64,000 nucleotides of DNA from Coriaria nepalensis. Its lineage: Eukaryota > Streptophyta > Magnoliopsida > Cucurbitales > Coriariaceae. Both the position numbers and the translations under genes were made by a program. The notes beneath the pieces are model-generated. The model saw nothing but the letters and a program-made list of their open reading frames with translations. It did not search any database and was not told where the DNA came from. Position 1 is the stretch's first letter; each line of letters opens with the position of its first letter. Positions 13,379-26,210 of the stretch are shown piece by piece. The stretch is from assembly GCA_027186245.1 (NCBI GenBank), contig CP114481.1, forward strand, positions 45,973,501 through 46,037,500, in the 5' to 3' direction.

Positions 13379-14798
13379 GGGCATAACTTGCAAATGATCA
13401 ATGCAAGGAAAGTGTGCATTCGTTTAACCTTAAAATCATTTCAATGAGTCATTTCAAGTCAATAACTTATTTCAGAGCAATTCGAACGAATTCTATTTTT
13501 TCACTACAAACACAACTCTTGTGCATAACTTGCAAATGATCAATGCAAGGAAAGTGTGCATTAGTTTAACCTTAAAATCATTTCAATGAGTCATTTCAAG
13601 TCAATAACTTATTTCGAAGCAAGTCGAACGAATTCTGTTTTCGCACTTCAAACAAAAGTTTTGTGCATAACTCGCAATTGATCAATGCAAGGAAAGTGTG
13701 CATTAGTTTAACCTTAAAATCATTTCAATGAGTCATTTCAAGTCAATATCTTATTTCGAAGCAAGTTGAACGAATTCTATTTTCGCACTTCAAACACAAA
13801 TTTTGTGCATAACTTGGAAATGATCAATGCAAGGAATGTGTGCATCAGTTTAACATTAAAATCATTTCAATGAGTCATTTCAAGTCAATATCTTATTTCA
13901 AAGCAAGTCGAACGAATTCTGTTTTCGGACTTCAAACAAAAGTTTTGTGCATAACTTGCAAATGATCAATGCAAGGAAAGTGTGCATTTGTTTAACCTTA
14001 AAATCATTTCAATGAGTCATTTCAAGTCAATAACTTATTTCGAAGCAAGTCGAACAAATTCTATTTTCGCACTTCAAACAAACGTTTTGTGCATAACTTG
14101 GAAATGATCAATGACAGGAGTGTGTGCATTAGTTAGCCTTAAAATCATTTCAATGAGTCATTTCAAGTCAATATCTTATTTCAAAGCAAGTCGAAAGAAT
14201 TCTATTTTCGCACTTCAAACAAAAATTTTGTGCATAACTTGGAAATGATCAATGCAAGGAATGTGTGCATCAGTTTAACCTTAAAATCATTTCAATGAGT
14301 CATTTCAAGTCAATATCTTATTTCAAAGCAAGTCGAACGAATTCTGTTTTCGGACTTCAAACAAAAGTTTTGTGCATAACTTGCAAATGATCAATGCAAG
14401 GAAAGTGTGCATTAGTTTAACCTTAAAATCATTTCAATGAGTCATTTCAAGTCAATATCTTATTTAAAAGCAAGTCGAACAAATTCTATTTTGGCACTCC
14501 AAAACACAAGTTTTGTGCATAACTTGCAAATGATCAGTGCGAGGAAAGTGTGCATTCGTTTAACCTTAAAATCATTTCAATCAGTCATTTCAAGTCAATA
14601 TCTTATTTCAAAGCAAGTCGAACGAATTCTATTTTCGCACTTCAAACAAAAGTTTTGTGCATAACTTGCAATTGATCAATGCAAGGAAAGTGTGCATTCG
14701 TTTAACCTTAAAATCATTTGAATGAGTCATTCCAAGTCAATAACTTATTTCAGTGCAATTCGAACGAATTCTATTTTTTCACTACAAACACAAATTTT
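13379..14798 (+). repeat. 10-mer HOR unit A8 (1,420 bp)
   Basis: Partner of A1 (C at 14083, G at 14120). One base longer because of an extra A in CTCCAAAACACAAG at 14501-14504. The private variant TTTAACATTAAAATC lies near 13,853. Confidence 0.85.
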
Positions 14799-15933
14799 GG
14801 GCATAACTTGCAAATGATCAATGCAAGGAAAGTGTGCATTCGTTTAACCTTAAAATCATTTCAATGAGTCATTTCAAGTCAATAACTTATTTCAGAGCAA
14901 TTCGAACGAATTCTATTTTTTCACTACAAACACAACTCTTGTTCATAACTTGCAAATGATCAATGCAAGGAAAGTGTGCATTAGTTTAACCTTAAAATCA
15001 TTTCAATGAGTCATTTCAAGTCAATAACTTATTTCGAAGCAAGTCGAACGAATTCTATTTTCGCACTTCGAACAAAAGTTTTGTGCATAACTTGCAAATG
15101 ATCAATGCAAGGAAAGTGTGTATTAGTTTAACCTTAAAATCATTTCAATGAGTCATTTCAAGTCAATAACTTATTTCGAAGCAAGTCGAACAAATTCTAT
15201 TTTCGCACTTCAAACAAAAGTTTTGTGCATAACTTGGAAATGATCAATGACAGGAATGTGTGCATTAGTTAGCCTTAAAATCATTTCAATGAGTCATTTC
15301 AAGTCAATATCTTATTTCAAAGCAAGTCGAAAGAATTCTATTTTCGCACTTCAAACAAAAATTTTGTGCATAACTTGGAAATGATCAATGCAAGGAATGT
15401 GTGCATCAGTTTAACCTTAAAATCATTTCGATGAGTCATTTCAAGTCAATATCTTATTTCAAAGCAAGTCGAACGAATTCTGTTTTCGGACTTCAAACAA
15501 AAGTTTTGTGCATAACTTGCAAATGATCAATGCAAGGAAAGTGTGCATTAGTTTAACCTTAAAATCATTTCAATGAGTCATTTCAAGTCAATATCTTATT
15601 TAAAAGCAAGTCGAACAAATTCTATTTTGGCACTCCAAACACAAGTTTTGTGCATAACTTGCAAATGATCAGTGCGAGGAAAGTGTGCATTCGTTTAACC
15701 TTAAAATCATTTCAATCAGTCATTTCAAGTCAATATCTTATTTCAAAGCAAGTCGAACGAATTCTATTTTCGCACTTCAAACAAAAGTTTTGTGCATAAC
15801 TTGCAATTGATCAATGCAAGGAAAGTGTGCATTCGTTTAACCTTAAAATCATTTGAATGAGTCATTCCAAGTCAATAACTTATTTCAGTGCAATTCGAAC
15901 GAATTCTATTTTTTCACTACAAACACAAATTTT
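14799..15933 (+). repeat. 8-mer HOR unit A9 (1,135 bp)
   Basis: Partner of A2: T at 14943, T at 15121 and G at 15430 are each 8,373 bp from their A2 equivalents. Confidence 0.85.
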
Positions 15934-17352
15934 GGGCATAACTTGCAAATGATCAATGCAAGGAAAGTGTGCATTCGTTTAACCTTAAAATCATTTCAAT
16001 GAGTCATTTCAAGTCAATAACTTATTTCAGAGCAATTCGAACGAATTCTATTTTTTCACTACAAACACAACTCTTGTGCATAACTTGCAAATGATCAATG
16101 CAAGGAAAGTGTGCATTAGTTTAACCTTAAAATCATTTCAATGAGTCATTTCAAGTCAATAACTTATTTCGAAGCAAGTCGAACGAATTCTGTTTTCGGA
16201 CTTCAAACAAAAGTTTTGTGCATAACTCGCAATTGATCAATGCAAGGAAAGTGTGCATTAGTTTAACCTTAAAATCATTTCAATGAGTCATTTCAAGTCA
16301 ATATCTTATTTCGAAGCAAGTTGAACGAATTCTATTTTCGCACTTCAAACACAAATTTTGTGCATAACTTGGAAATGATCAATGCAAGGAATGTGTGCAT
16401 CAGTTTAACCTTAAAATCATTTCAATGAGTCATTTCAAGTCAATATCTTATTTCAAAGCAAGTCGAACGAATTCTGTTTTCGGACTTCAAACAAAAGTTT
16501 TGTGCATAACTTGCAAATGATCAATGCAAGGAAAGTGTGCATTAGTTTAACCTTAAAATCTTTTCAATGAGTCATTTCAAGTCAATAACTTATTTCGAAG
16601 CAAGTCGAACAAATTCTATATTCGCACTTCAAACAAAAGTTTTGTGCATAACTTGGAAATGATCAATGACAGGAATGTGTGCATTAGTTAGCCTTAAAAT
16701 CATTTCAATGAGTCATTTCAAGTCAATATCTTATTTCAAAGCAAGTCGAAAGAATTCTATTTTCGCACTTCAAACAAAAATTTTGTGCATAACTTGGAAA
16801 TGATCAATGCAAGGAATGTGTGCATCAGTTTAACCTTAAAATCATTTCAATGAGTCATTTCAAGTCAATATCTTATTTCAAAGCAAGTCGAACGAATTCT
16901 GTGTTCGGACTTCAAACAAAAGTTTTGTGCATAACTTGCAAATGATCAATGCAAGGAAAGTGTGCATTAGTTTAACCTTAAAATCATTTCAATGAGTCAT
17001 TTCAAGTCAATATCTTATTTAAAAGCAAGTCGAATAAATTCTATTTTGGCACTCCAAACACAAGTTTTGTGCATAACTTGCAAATGATCAGTGCGAGGAA
17101 AGTGTGCATTCGTTTAACCTTAAAATCATTTCAATCAGTCATTTCAAGTCAATATCTTATTTCAAAGCAAGTCGAACGAATTCTATTTTCGCACTTCAAA
17201 CAAAAGTTTTGTGCATAACTTGCAATTGATCAATGCAAGGAAAGTGTGCATTCGTTTAACCTTAAAATCATTTGAATGAGTCATTCCAAGTCAATAACTT
17301 ATTTCAGTGCAATTCGAACGAATTCTATTTTTTCACTACAAACACAAATTTT
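15934..17352 (+). repeat. 10-mer HOR unit A10 (1,419 bp)
   Basis: Partner of A3: T at 16561, A at 16620, G at 16903 and T at 17035. Confidence 0.85.
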
Positions 17353-18487
17353 GGGCATAACTTGCAAATGATCAATGCAAGGAAAGTGTGCATTCGTTTA
17401 ACCTTAAAATCATTTCAATGAGTCATTTCAAGTCAATAACTTATTTCAGAGCAATTCGAACGAATTCTATTTTTTCACTACAAACACAACTCTTGTGCAT
17501 AACTTGCAAATGATCAATGCAAGGAAAGTGTGCATTAGTTTAACCTTAAAATCATTTCAATGAGTCATTTCAAGTCAATAACTTATTTCGAAGCAAGTCG
17601 AACGAATTCTATTTTCGCACTTCGAACAAAAGTTTTGTGCATAACTTGCAAATGATCAATGCAAGGAAAGTGTGCATTAGTTTAACCTTAAAATCATTTC
17701 AATGAGTCATTTCAAGTCAATAACTTATTTCGAAGCAAGTCGAACAAATTCTATTTTCGCACTTCAAACAAAAGTTTTGTGCATAACTTGGAAATGATCA
17801 ATGACAGGAATGTGTGCATTAGTTAGCCTTAAAATCATTTCAATGAGTCATTTCAAGTCAATATCTTATTTCAAAGCAAGTCGAAAGAATTCTATTTTCG
17901 CACTTCAAACAAAAATTTTGTGCATAACTTGGAAATGATCAATGCAAGGAATGTGTGCATCAGTTTAACCTTAAAATCATTTCAATGAGTCATTTCAAGT
18001 CAATATCTTATTTCAAAGCAAGTCGAACGAATTCTGTTTTCGGACTTCAAACAAAAGTTTTGTGCATAACTTGCAAATGATCAATGCAAGGAAAGTGTGC
18101 ATTAGTTTAACCTTAAAATCATTTCAATGAGTCATTTCAAGTCAATATCTTATTTAAAAGCAAGTCGAACAAATTCTATTTTGGCACTCCAAACACAAGT
18201 TTTGTGCATAACTTGCAAATGATCAGTGCGAGGAAAGTGTGCATTCGTTTAACCTTAAAATCATTTCAATCAGTCATTTCAAGTCAATATCTTATTTCAA
18301 AGCAAGTCGAACGAATTCTATTTTCGCACTTCAAACAAAAGTTTTTTGCATAACTTGCAATTGATCAATGCAAGGAAAGTGTGCATTCGTTTAACCTTAA
18401 AATCATTTGAATGAGTCATTCCAAGTCAATAACTTATTTCAGTGCAATTCGAACGAATTCTATTTTTTCACTACAAACACAAATTTT
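17353..18487 (+). repeat. 8-mer HOR unit A11 (1,135 bp)
   Basis: Partner of A4 or A5 through GTTTTTTGCAT (T at 18346). It lacks the private changes of both (no TTTAAGC, no GTTAATAAC), so it cannot be assigned to one. Confidence 0.8.
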
Positions 18488-19622
18488 GGGCATAACTTGC
18501 AAATGATCAATGCAAGGAAAGTGTGCATTCGTTTAACCTTAAAATCATTTCAATGAGTCATTTCAAGTCAATAACTTATTTCAGAGCAATTCGAACGAAT
18601 TCTATTTTTTCACTACAAACACAACTCTTGTGCATAACTTGCAAATGATCAATGCAAGGAAAGTGTGCATTAGTTTAACCTTAAAATCATTTCAATGAGT
18701 CATTTCAAGTCAATAACTTATTTCGAAGCAAGTCGAACGAATTCCATTTTCGCACTTCGAACAAAAGTTTTGTGCATAACTTGCAAATGATCAATGCAAG
18801 GAAAGTGTGCATTAGTTTAACCTTAAAATCATTTCAATGAGTCATTTCAAGTCAATAACTTATTTCGAAGCAAGTCGAACAAATTCTATTTTCGCACTTC
18901 AAACAAAAGTTTTGTGCATAACTTGGAAATGATCAATGACAGGAATGTGTGCATTAGTTAGCCTTAAAATCATTTCAATGAGTCATTTCAAGTCAATATC
19001 TTATTTCAAAGCAAGTCGAAAGAATTCTAATTTCGCACTTCAAACAAAAATTTTGTGCATAACTTGGAAATGATCAATGCAAGGAATGTGTGCATCAGTT
19101 TAACCTTAAAATCATTTCAATGAGTCATTTCAAGTCAATATCTTATTTCAAAGCAAGTCGAACGAATTCTGTTTTCGGACTTCAAACAAAAGTTTTGTGC
19201 ATAACTTGCAAATGATCAATGCAAGGAAAGTGTGCATTAGTTTAACCTTAAAATCATTTCAATGAGTCATTTCAAGTCAATATCTTATTTAAAAGCAAGT
19301 CGAACAAATTCTATTTTGGCACTCCAAACACAAGTTTTGTGCATAACTTGCAAATGATCAGTGCGAGGAAAGTGTGCATTCGTTTAACCTTAAAATCATT
19401 TCAATCAGTCATTTCAAGTCAATATCTTATTTCAAAGCAAGTCGAACGAATTCTATTTTCGCACTTCAAACAAAAGTTTTGTGCATAACTTGCAATTGAT
19501 CAATGCAAGGAAAGTGTGCATTCGTTTAACCTTAAAATCATTTGAATGAGTCATTCCAAGTCAATAACTTATTTCAGTGCAATTCGAACGAATTCTATTT
19601 TTTCACTACAAACACAAATTTT
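18488..19622 (+). repeat. 8-mer HOR unit A12 (1,135 bp)
   Basis: Partner of A6 (A at 19030), with a private GAATTCCATTTT near 18,740. Confidence 0.85.
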
Positions 19623-20616
19623 GGGCATACCTTGCAAATGATCAATGCAAGGAAAGTGTGCATTCGTTTAACCTTAAAATCATTTCAATGAGTCATTTCA
19701 AGTCAATAACTTATTTCAGAGCAATTCGAACGAATTCTATTTTTTCACTACAAACACAACTCTTGTGCATAACTTGCAAATGATCAATGCAAGGAAAGTG
19801 TGCATTAGTTTAACCTTAAAATCATTTCAATGAGTCATTTCAAGTCAATAACTTATTTCAAAGCAAGTCGAACGAATTCTATTTTCGCACTTCGAACAAA
19901 AGTTTTGTGCATAACTTGCAATTGATCAATGCAAGGAAAGTGTGCATTAGTTTAACCTTAAAATCATTTCAATGAGTCATTTCAAGTCAATATCTTATTT
20001 CGAAGCAAGTTGAACGAATTCTATTTTCGCACTTCAAACACAAATTTTGTGCATAACTTGGAAATGATCAATGCAAGGAATGTGTGCATCAGTTTAACCT
20101 TAAAATCATTTCAATGAGTCATTTCAAGTCAATATCTTATTTCAAAGCAAGTCGAACGAATTCTGTTTTCGGACTTCAAACAAAAGTTTTGTGCATAACT
20201 TGCTAATGATCAATGCAAGGAAAGTGTGCATTAGTTTAACCTTAAAATCATTTCAATGAGTCATTTCAAGTCAATATCTTATTTAAAAGCAAGTCGAACA
20301 AATTCTATTTTGGCACTCCAAACACAAGTTTTGTGCATAACTTGCAAATGATCAGTGCGAGGAAAGTGTGCATTCGTTTAACCTTAAAATCATTTCAATC
20401 AGTCATTTCAAGTCAATATCTTATTTCAAAGCAAGTCGAACGAATTCTATTTTCGCACTTCAAACAAAAGTTTTGTGCATAACTTGCAACTGATCAATGC
20501 AAGGAAAGTGTGCATTCGTTTAACCTTAAAATCATTTGAATGAGTCATTCCAAGTCAATAACTTATTTCAGTGCAATTCGAACGAATTCTATTTTTTCAC
20601 TACAAACACAAATTTT
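19623..20616 (+). repeat. 7-mer HOR unit A13 (994 bp)
   Basis: Partner of A7: C at 19630, T at 20204 and C at 20490. It differs at about 19,860, with TTTCAAAGC for TTTCGAAGC. Confidence 0.85.
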
Positions 20617-21751
20617 GGGCATAACTTGCAAATGATCAATGCAAGGAAAGTGTGCATTCGTTTAACCTTAAAATCATTTCAATGAGTCATTTCAAGTCAA
20701 TAACTTATTTCAGAGCAATTCGAACGAATTCTATTTTTTCACTACAAACACAACTCTTGTGCATAACTTGCAAATGATCAATGCAAGGAAAGTGTGCATT
20801 AGTTTAACCTTAAAATCATTTCAATGAGTCATTTCAAGTCAATAACTTATTTCGAAGCAAGTCGAACGAATTCTATTTTCGCACTTCGAACAAAAGTTTT
20901 GTGCATAACTTGCAAATGACCAATGCAAGGAAAGTGTGCATTAGTTTAACCTTAAAATCATTTCAATGAGTCATTTCAAGTCAATAACTTATTTCGAAGC
21001 AAGTCGAACAAATTCTATTTTCGCACTTCAAACAAAAGTTTTGTGCATAACTTGGAAATGATCAATGACAGGAATGTGTGCATTAGTTAGCCTTAAAATC
21101 ATTTCAATGAGTCATTTCAAGTCAATATCTTATTTCAAAGCAAGTCGAAAGAATTCTATTTGCGCACTTCAAACAAAAATTTTGTGCATAACTTGGAAAT
21201 GATCAATGCAAGGAATGTGTGCATCAGTTTAACCTTAAAATCATTTCAATGAGTCATTTCAAGTCAATATCTTATTTCAAAGCAAGCCGAACGAATTCTG
21301 TTTTCGGACTTCAAACAAAAGTTTTGTGCATAACTTGCAAATGATCAATGCAAGGAAAGTGTGCATTAGTTTAACCTTAAAATCATTTCAATGAGTCATT
21401 TCAAGTCAATATCTTATTTAAAAGCAAGTCGAACAAATTCTATTTTGGCACTCCAAACACAAGTTTTGTGCATAACTTGCAAATGATCAGTGCGAGGAAA
21501 GTGTGCATTCGTTTAACCTTAAAATCATTTCAATCAGTCATTTCAAGTCAATATCTTACTTCAAAGCAAGTCGAACGAATTCTATTTTCGCACTTCAAAC
21601 AAAAGTTTTGTGCATAACTTGCAATTGATCAATGCAAGGAAAGTCTGCATTCGTTTAACCTTAAAATCATTTGAATGAGTCATTCCAAGTCAATAACTTA
21701 TTTCAGTGCAATTCGAACGAATTCTATTTTTTCACTACAAACACAAATTTT
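20617..21751 (+). repeat. 8-mer HOR unit A14 (1,135 bp), more diverged
   Basis: Follows the 8-mer plan but carries more private substitutions than its neighbours: ATGACCAATG (20920), TATTTGCGCAC (21162), AAGCCGAACG (21288), TATCTTACTTC (21559) and AAGTCTGCATTC (21645). It lies near the HOR edge. Confidence 0.8.
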
Positions 21752-22250
21752 GGGCATAACTTGCAAATGATCAATGCAAGGAAAGTGTGCATTCGTTTAA
21801 CCTTAAAATCATTTCAATGAGTCATTTCAAGTCAATAACTTATTTCAGAGCAATTCGAACGAATTCTATTTTTTCACTACAAACACAACTCTTGTGCATA
21901 ACTTGCAAATGATCAATGCAAGGAAAGTGTGCATCAGTTTAACCTTAAAATCATTTCAATGAGTCATTTCAAGTCAATATCTTATTTCAAAGCAAGTCGA
22001 ACGAATTCTGTTTTCGGACTTCAAACAAAAGTTTTGTGCATAACTTGCAAATGATCAATGCAAGGAAAGTGTGCATTAGTTTAACCTTAAAATCATTTCA
22101 ATGAGTCATTTCAAGTCAATATCTTATTTAAAAGCAAGTCGAACAAATTCTATTTTGGCACTCCAAACACAAGTTTTGTGCATAACTTGCAAATGATCAG
22201 TGCAAGGAAAGTGTGCATTCGTTTAACCTTAGAATCATTTCAATGAGTCA
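21752..22250 (+). repeat. Broken end of zone II HOR
   Basis: After the last TTTTGGGCAT, the monomers continue as in a unit for about 180 bp. They then jump at GTGCATCAG (about 21,930) to a later part of the plan and run out into zone III monomers, as expected from unequal exchange at an array edge. Confidence 0.65.
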
Positions 22251-23327
22251 TTTCAAGTCAATATCTTATTTCAAAGAAAGTCGAACGAATTCTATTTTCG
22301 CACTTCAAACAAAAGTTTTGTGCATAACTTGCAATTGATCAATGCCAAGAATGTGTGCATTAGTTTAACCTTAAAATCATTTCAATGAGTCATTTCAACT
22401 CAATATCTTATTTCAAAGCAAGTCGAACGAAGTCTATTTTCGCACTTCAACCAAAAGTTTTGTGCATAACTTGGAAATGATCAATGCCATGAATGTGTGC
22501 ATTAGTTTAACCTTAAAATCATTTCAATGAGTCATTTCAAGTCAATATCTTATTTGAAAGCAAGTCGAAAGAATTCTATTTTCGCACTTCAAACAAAAAT
22601 TTGTGCATAACTTGGAAATGATCAATGCCAGGAATGGGTGCATTAGTTTAACCTTAAAATCATTTCAATGAGTCATTTCAAGTCAATATCTTATTTCAAA
22701 GCAAGTCGAACGAAGTCTATTTTGGCACTTCAAACATAACTTTTGTGCATAACTTGCAAATGATCAATGCCAAGAATGTGTGCATTAGTTTAACCTTAAA
22801 ATCATTTCAATGAGTCATTTCAACTCAATATCTTATTTCAAAGCAAGTCGAACGAAGTCTTTTTTCGCACTTCAAACAAAAGTTTTGTGCATAACTTGGA
22901 AATGATCAGTGCCATGAATGTGTGCATTAGTTTAACCTTAAAATCATTTCAATGAGTCATTTCAAGTCAATATCTTATTTAAAAGCAAGTCGAACAAATT
23001 CTATTTTGGCAGTCCAAACACAAGTTTTGTGCATAACTTGCAAATGATCAGTGCAAGGAAAGTGTGCATTCGTTTAACCTTAGAATCATTTCAATGAGTC
23101 ATTTCAAGTCAATATCTTATTTCAAAGAAAGTCGAACGAATTCTATTTTCGCACTTCAAACAAAAGTTTTGTGCATAACTTGCAATTGATCAATGCAAGG
23201 AAAGTGTGCATTCGTTTAACCTTAAAATCATTTGAATGAGTCATTCCAAGTCAATAACTTATTTCAGTGCAATTCGAACAAATTCTATTTTTTCACTACA
23301 AACACAAATTTTGTGCATAACTTGCAA
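22250..23327 (+). repeat. Zone II/III transition
   Basis: Contains GCCAAGAATG, AACTCAATATC, CGAAGTCT and the rare CTTCAACCAAAAG, the same series seen at about 4,460-4,620 before zone II. The part from about 22,730 resembles 25,280-25,880 at an 18-monomer offset. Confidence 0.7.
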
Positions 23328-26200
23328 ATGATCAATGCAAGGAAAGTGTGCATTAGTTTAACATTAAGATCATTTCAATGAGTCATTTCAGGTCAATAAC
23401 TTATTTCGAAGCAAGTCGAACGAATTCTATTTTCGCACTTCAAACAAAAATTTGTGCATAACGTGGAAATGATCAATGCCAGGAATGTGTGCATTAGTTT
23501 AACCTTAAAATCATTTCAATGAGTCATTTCATGTCAATATCTTATTTCAAAGCAAGTCGAACGAATTCTATTTTGGCACTTCAAACAAAAGTTTTGTGCA
23601 TAACTTGCAATTGATCAATGCAAGGAAAGTGTGCATTAGTTTAACCTTAAAATCATTTCAATGAGTCATTTCAAGTCAATAACTTATTTCGAAGCAAGTC
23701 GAACGAATTCTATTCTCGCACTTCAAACAAAAGTTTTGTGCATAACTTGCAATTGATCAATGCAAGGAAAGTGTGCATTAGTTTAACCTTAAAATCATTT
23801 CAATGAGTCATTTCAAGTCAATATCTTATTTCGAAGCAAGTTGAACGAATTCTATTTTCGCACTTCAAACAAAAATTTGTGCATAACTTGGAAATGATCA
23901 ATGCCAGGAATGTGTGCATTAGTTTAACCTTAAAATCATTTCAATGAGTCATTTCAAGTCAATATCTTATTTCGAAGCAAGTCGAACGAATTCTATTGTG
24001 GCACTCCAAACACAAGTTTTGTGCATAACTTGCAAATGATCAGTGCAAGGAAAGTGTGCATTCGTTTAACCTTAAAATCATTTCACTGAGTCATTTCAAG
24101 TCAATAACTTATTTCGAAGCAAGTCGAACGAATTCTATTTTCGCACTTCAAACAAAAGTTTTGTGCATAACTTGCAATTGATCAATGTAAGGAAAGTGTG
24201 CATTCGTTTAACCTTAAAATCATTTGAATGAGTCATTCCAAGTCAATAACTTATTTCAGTGCAATTCGAACGACTTCTATTTTTTCACTACAAACACAAA
24301 TTTTGTGCATAACTTGCAAATGATCAATGCAAGGAAAGTGTGCATTCGTTTAACCTTAAAATCATTTCAATGAGTCATTTCAAGTCAATAACTTATTTCA
24401 AAGCAATTCGAACGAATTCTATTTTTTCACTACAAACACAACTTTTGTGCATAACTTGCAAATGATCAATGCAAGGAAAGTGTGCATTAGTTTAACTTTA
24501 AAATCATTTCAATGAGTCATTTCAAGTCAATAACTTATTTCGAAGCAAGTCGATCGAATTCTATTTTCACACTTCAAACAAAAGTTTTGTGCATAACTTG
24601 GGAATGATCAATGCCAGGAATGTGTGCATTAGTTTAACCTTAAAATCATTTCAATGAGTCATTTCAAGTCAATATCTTATTTCAAAGCAAGTCGAACGAA
24701 TTCTATTTTCGCACTTCAAACAAAAATTTGTGCATAACTTGGAAATGATCAATGCCAGGAATGTGTGCATTAGTTTAACCTTAAAATCATTTCAATGAGT
24801 CATTTCAAGTCAATATCTTATTTCAAAGCAAGTCGAACGAATTCTATTGTGGCACTCCAAACACAAGTTTTGTGCATAACTTGCAAATGATCAGTGCAAG
24901 GAAAGTGTGCATTCGTTTAACCTTAAAATCATTTCAATGAGTCATTTCAAGTCAATATCTTATTTCAAAGTAAGTCGAACGAAGTCTATTTTGGCACTTC
25001 AAACATAACTTTTGTGCATAACTTGCAAATGATCAATGCCAAGAATGTGTGCATTAGTTTAACCTTAAAATCATTTCAATGAGTCATTTCAACTCAATAT
25101 CTTATTTCAAAGCAAGTCGAAAGAATTCTATTTTCGCACTTCAAACAAAAATTTGTGCATAACTTGGAAATGATCAATGCCAGGAATGTGTGCATTAGTT
25201 TAACCTTAAAATCATTTCATTGAGTCATTTCAAGTCAATATCTTATTTCAAAGCAAGTCGAACGAAGTCTATTTTGGCACTTCAAACATAACTTTTGTGC
25301 ATAACTTGCAAATGATCAATTCCAAGAATGTGTGCATTAGTTTAACCTTAAAATCATTTCAATGAGTCATTTCAACTCAATATCTTATTTCAAAGCAAGT
25401 CGAACGAAGTCTTTTTTCGCACTTCAAATAAAAGTTTTGTGCATAACTTGGAAATGATCAGTGCCATGAATGTGTGCATTAGTTTAACCTTAAAATCATT
25501 TCAATGAGTCATTTCAAGTCAATATCTTATTTAAAAGCAAGTCGAACAAATTCTATTTTGGCACTCCAAACACAAGTTGTGTGCATAACTTGCAAATGAT
25601 CAGTGCAAGGAAAGTGTGCATTCGTTTAACCTTAAAATCATTTCAATCAGTCATTTCAAGTCAATATCTTATTTCAAAGAAAGTCGAACGAATTCTATTT
25701 TCGCATTTCAAACAAAAGTTTTGTGCATAACTTGCAATTGATCAATGCAAGGAAAGTGTGCATTCGTTTAACCTTAAAATCATTTGAATGAGTCATTCCA
25801 AGTCAATAACTTATTTCAGTGCAATTCGAACAAATTCTATTTTTTCACTACAAACACAAATTTTGTGCATAACTTGCAAATGATCAATGCAAGGAAAGTG
25901 TGCATTAGTTTAACCTTAAAATCATTTCAATGAGTCATTTCAGGTCAATAACTTATTTCGAAGCAAGTCGAACGAATTCTATTTTCCCACTTCAAACAAA
26001 AATTTGTGCATAACTTGGAAATGATCAATGCCAGGAATGTGTTCATTAGTTTAACATTAAAATCATTTCAATGAGTCATTTCAAGTCAATATCTTATTTC
26101 AAAGCAAGTCGAACGAATTCTATTTGGGCACTCCAAACACAAGTTTTGTGCATAACTTGCAAATGATCAGTGCAAGGAAAGTGTGCATTCGTTTAACCTT

Positions 26201-26210
26201 AAATGCAATG
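26201..26210 (+). repeat. Monomer with 5-bp deletion
   Basis: TTAAATGCAATGAGTC replaces TTAAAATCATTTCAATGAGTC, making the monomer 5 bp short. The same lesion at 33,996 is a strong marker of the 7,795 bp duplication. Confidence 0.9.

Larger units (their letters stand above)
13100..20860 (+). repeat. Zone II superblock, copy 2
   Basis: Unit order 10-8-10-8-8-7, that is copy 1 minus one 8-mer. It ends near 20,867, where copy 1 continues (13,629) with CTGTTTTCGCAC but copy 2 continues with CTATTTTCGCACTTCGAAC. Copy-specific changes include an extra A in 14501-14504 and a C in GAATTCCATTTT near 18,740. Confidence 0.85.
4700..22250 (+). repeat. Zone II: 8-mer/10-mer HOR array
   Basis: The marker TTTTGGGCAT (GTGCAT elsewhere) has its GGGC at 5007, 6426, 7561, 8980, 10115, 11250, 12385, 13379, 14799, 15934, 17353, 18488, 19623, 20617 and 21752. 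Spacings are 1,419/1,420 (10 monomers), 1,135 (8) and 994 (7). The 8- and 10-mers are one base short of 8 x 142 and 10 x 142 because each carries one monomer with GTTAGCC instead of GTTTAACC. Rare variants show that a 7-8 kb block of these units was itself duplicated. Confidence 0.92.

Noticed and set aside
14437..14664. 75-codon open frame, the longest seen
   Set aside because: Opened by the single extra A at 14501-14504, which shifts the frame past the usual stops. A chance result of an indel in satellite DNA.
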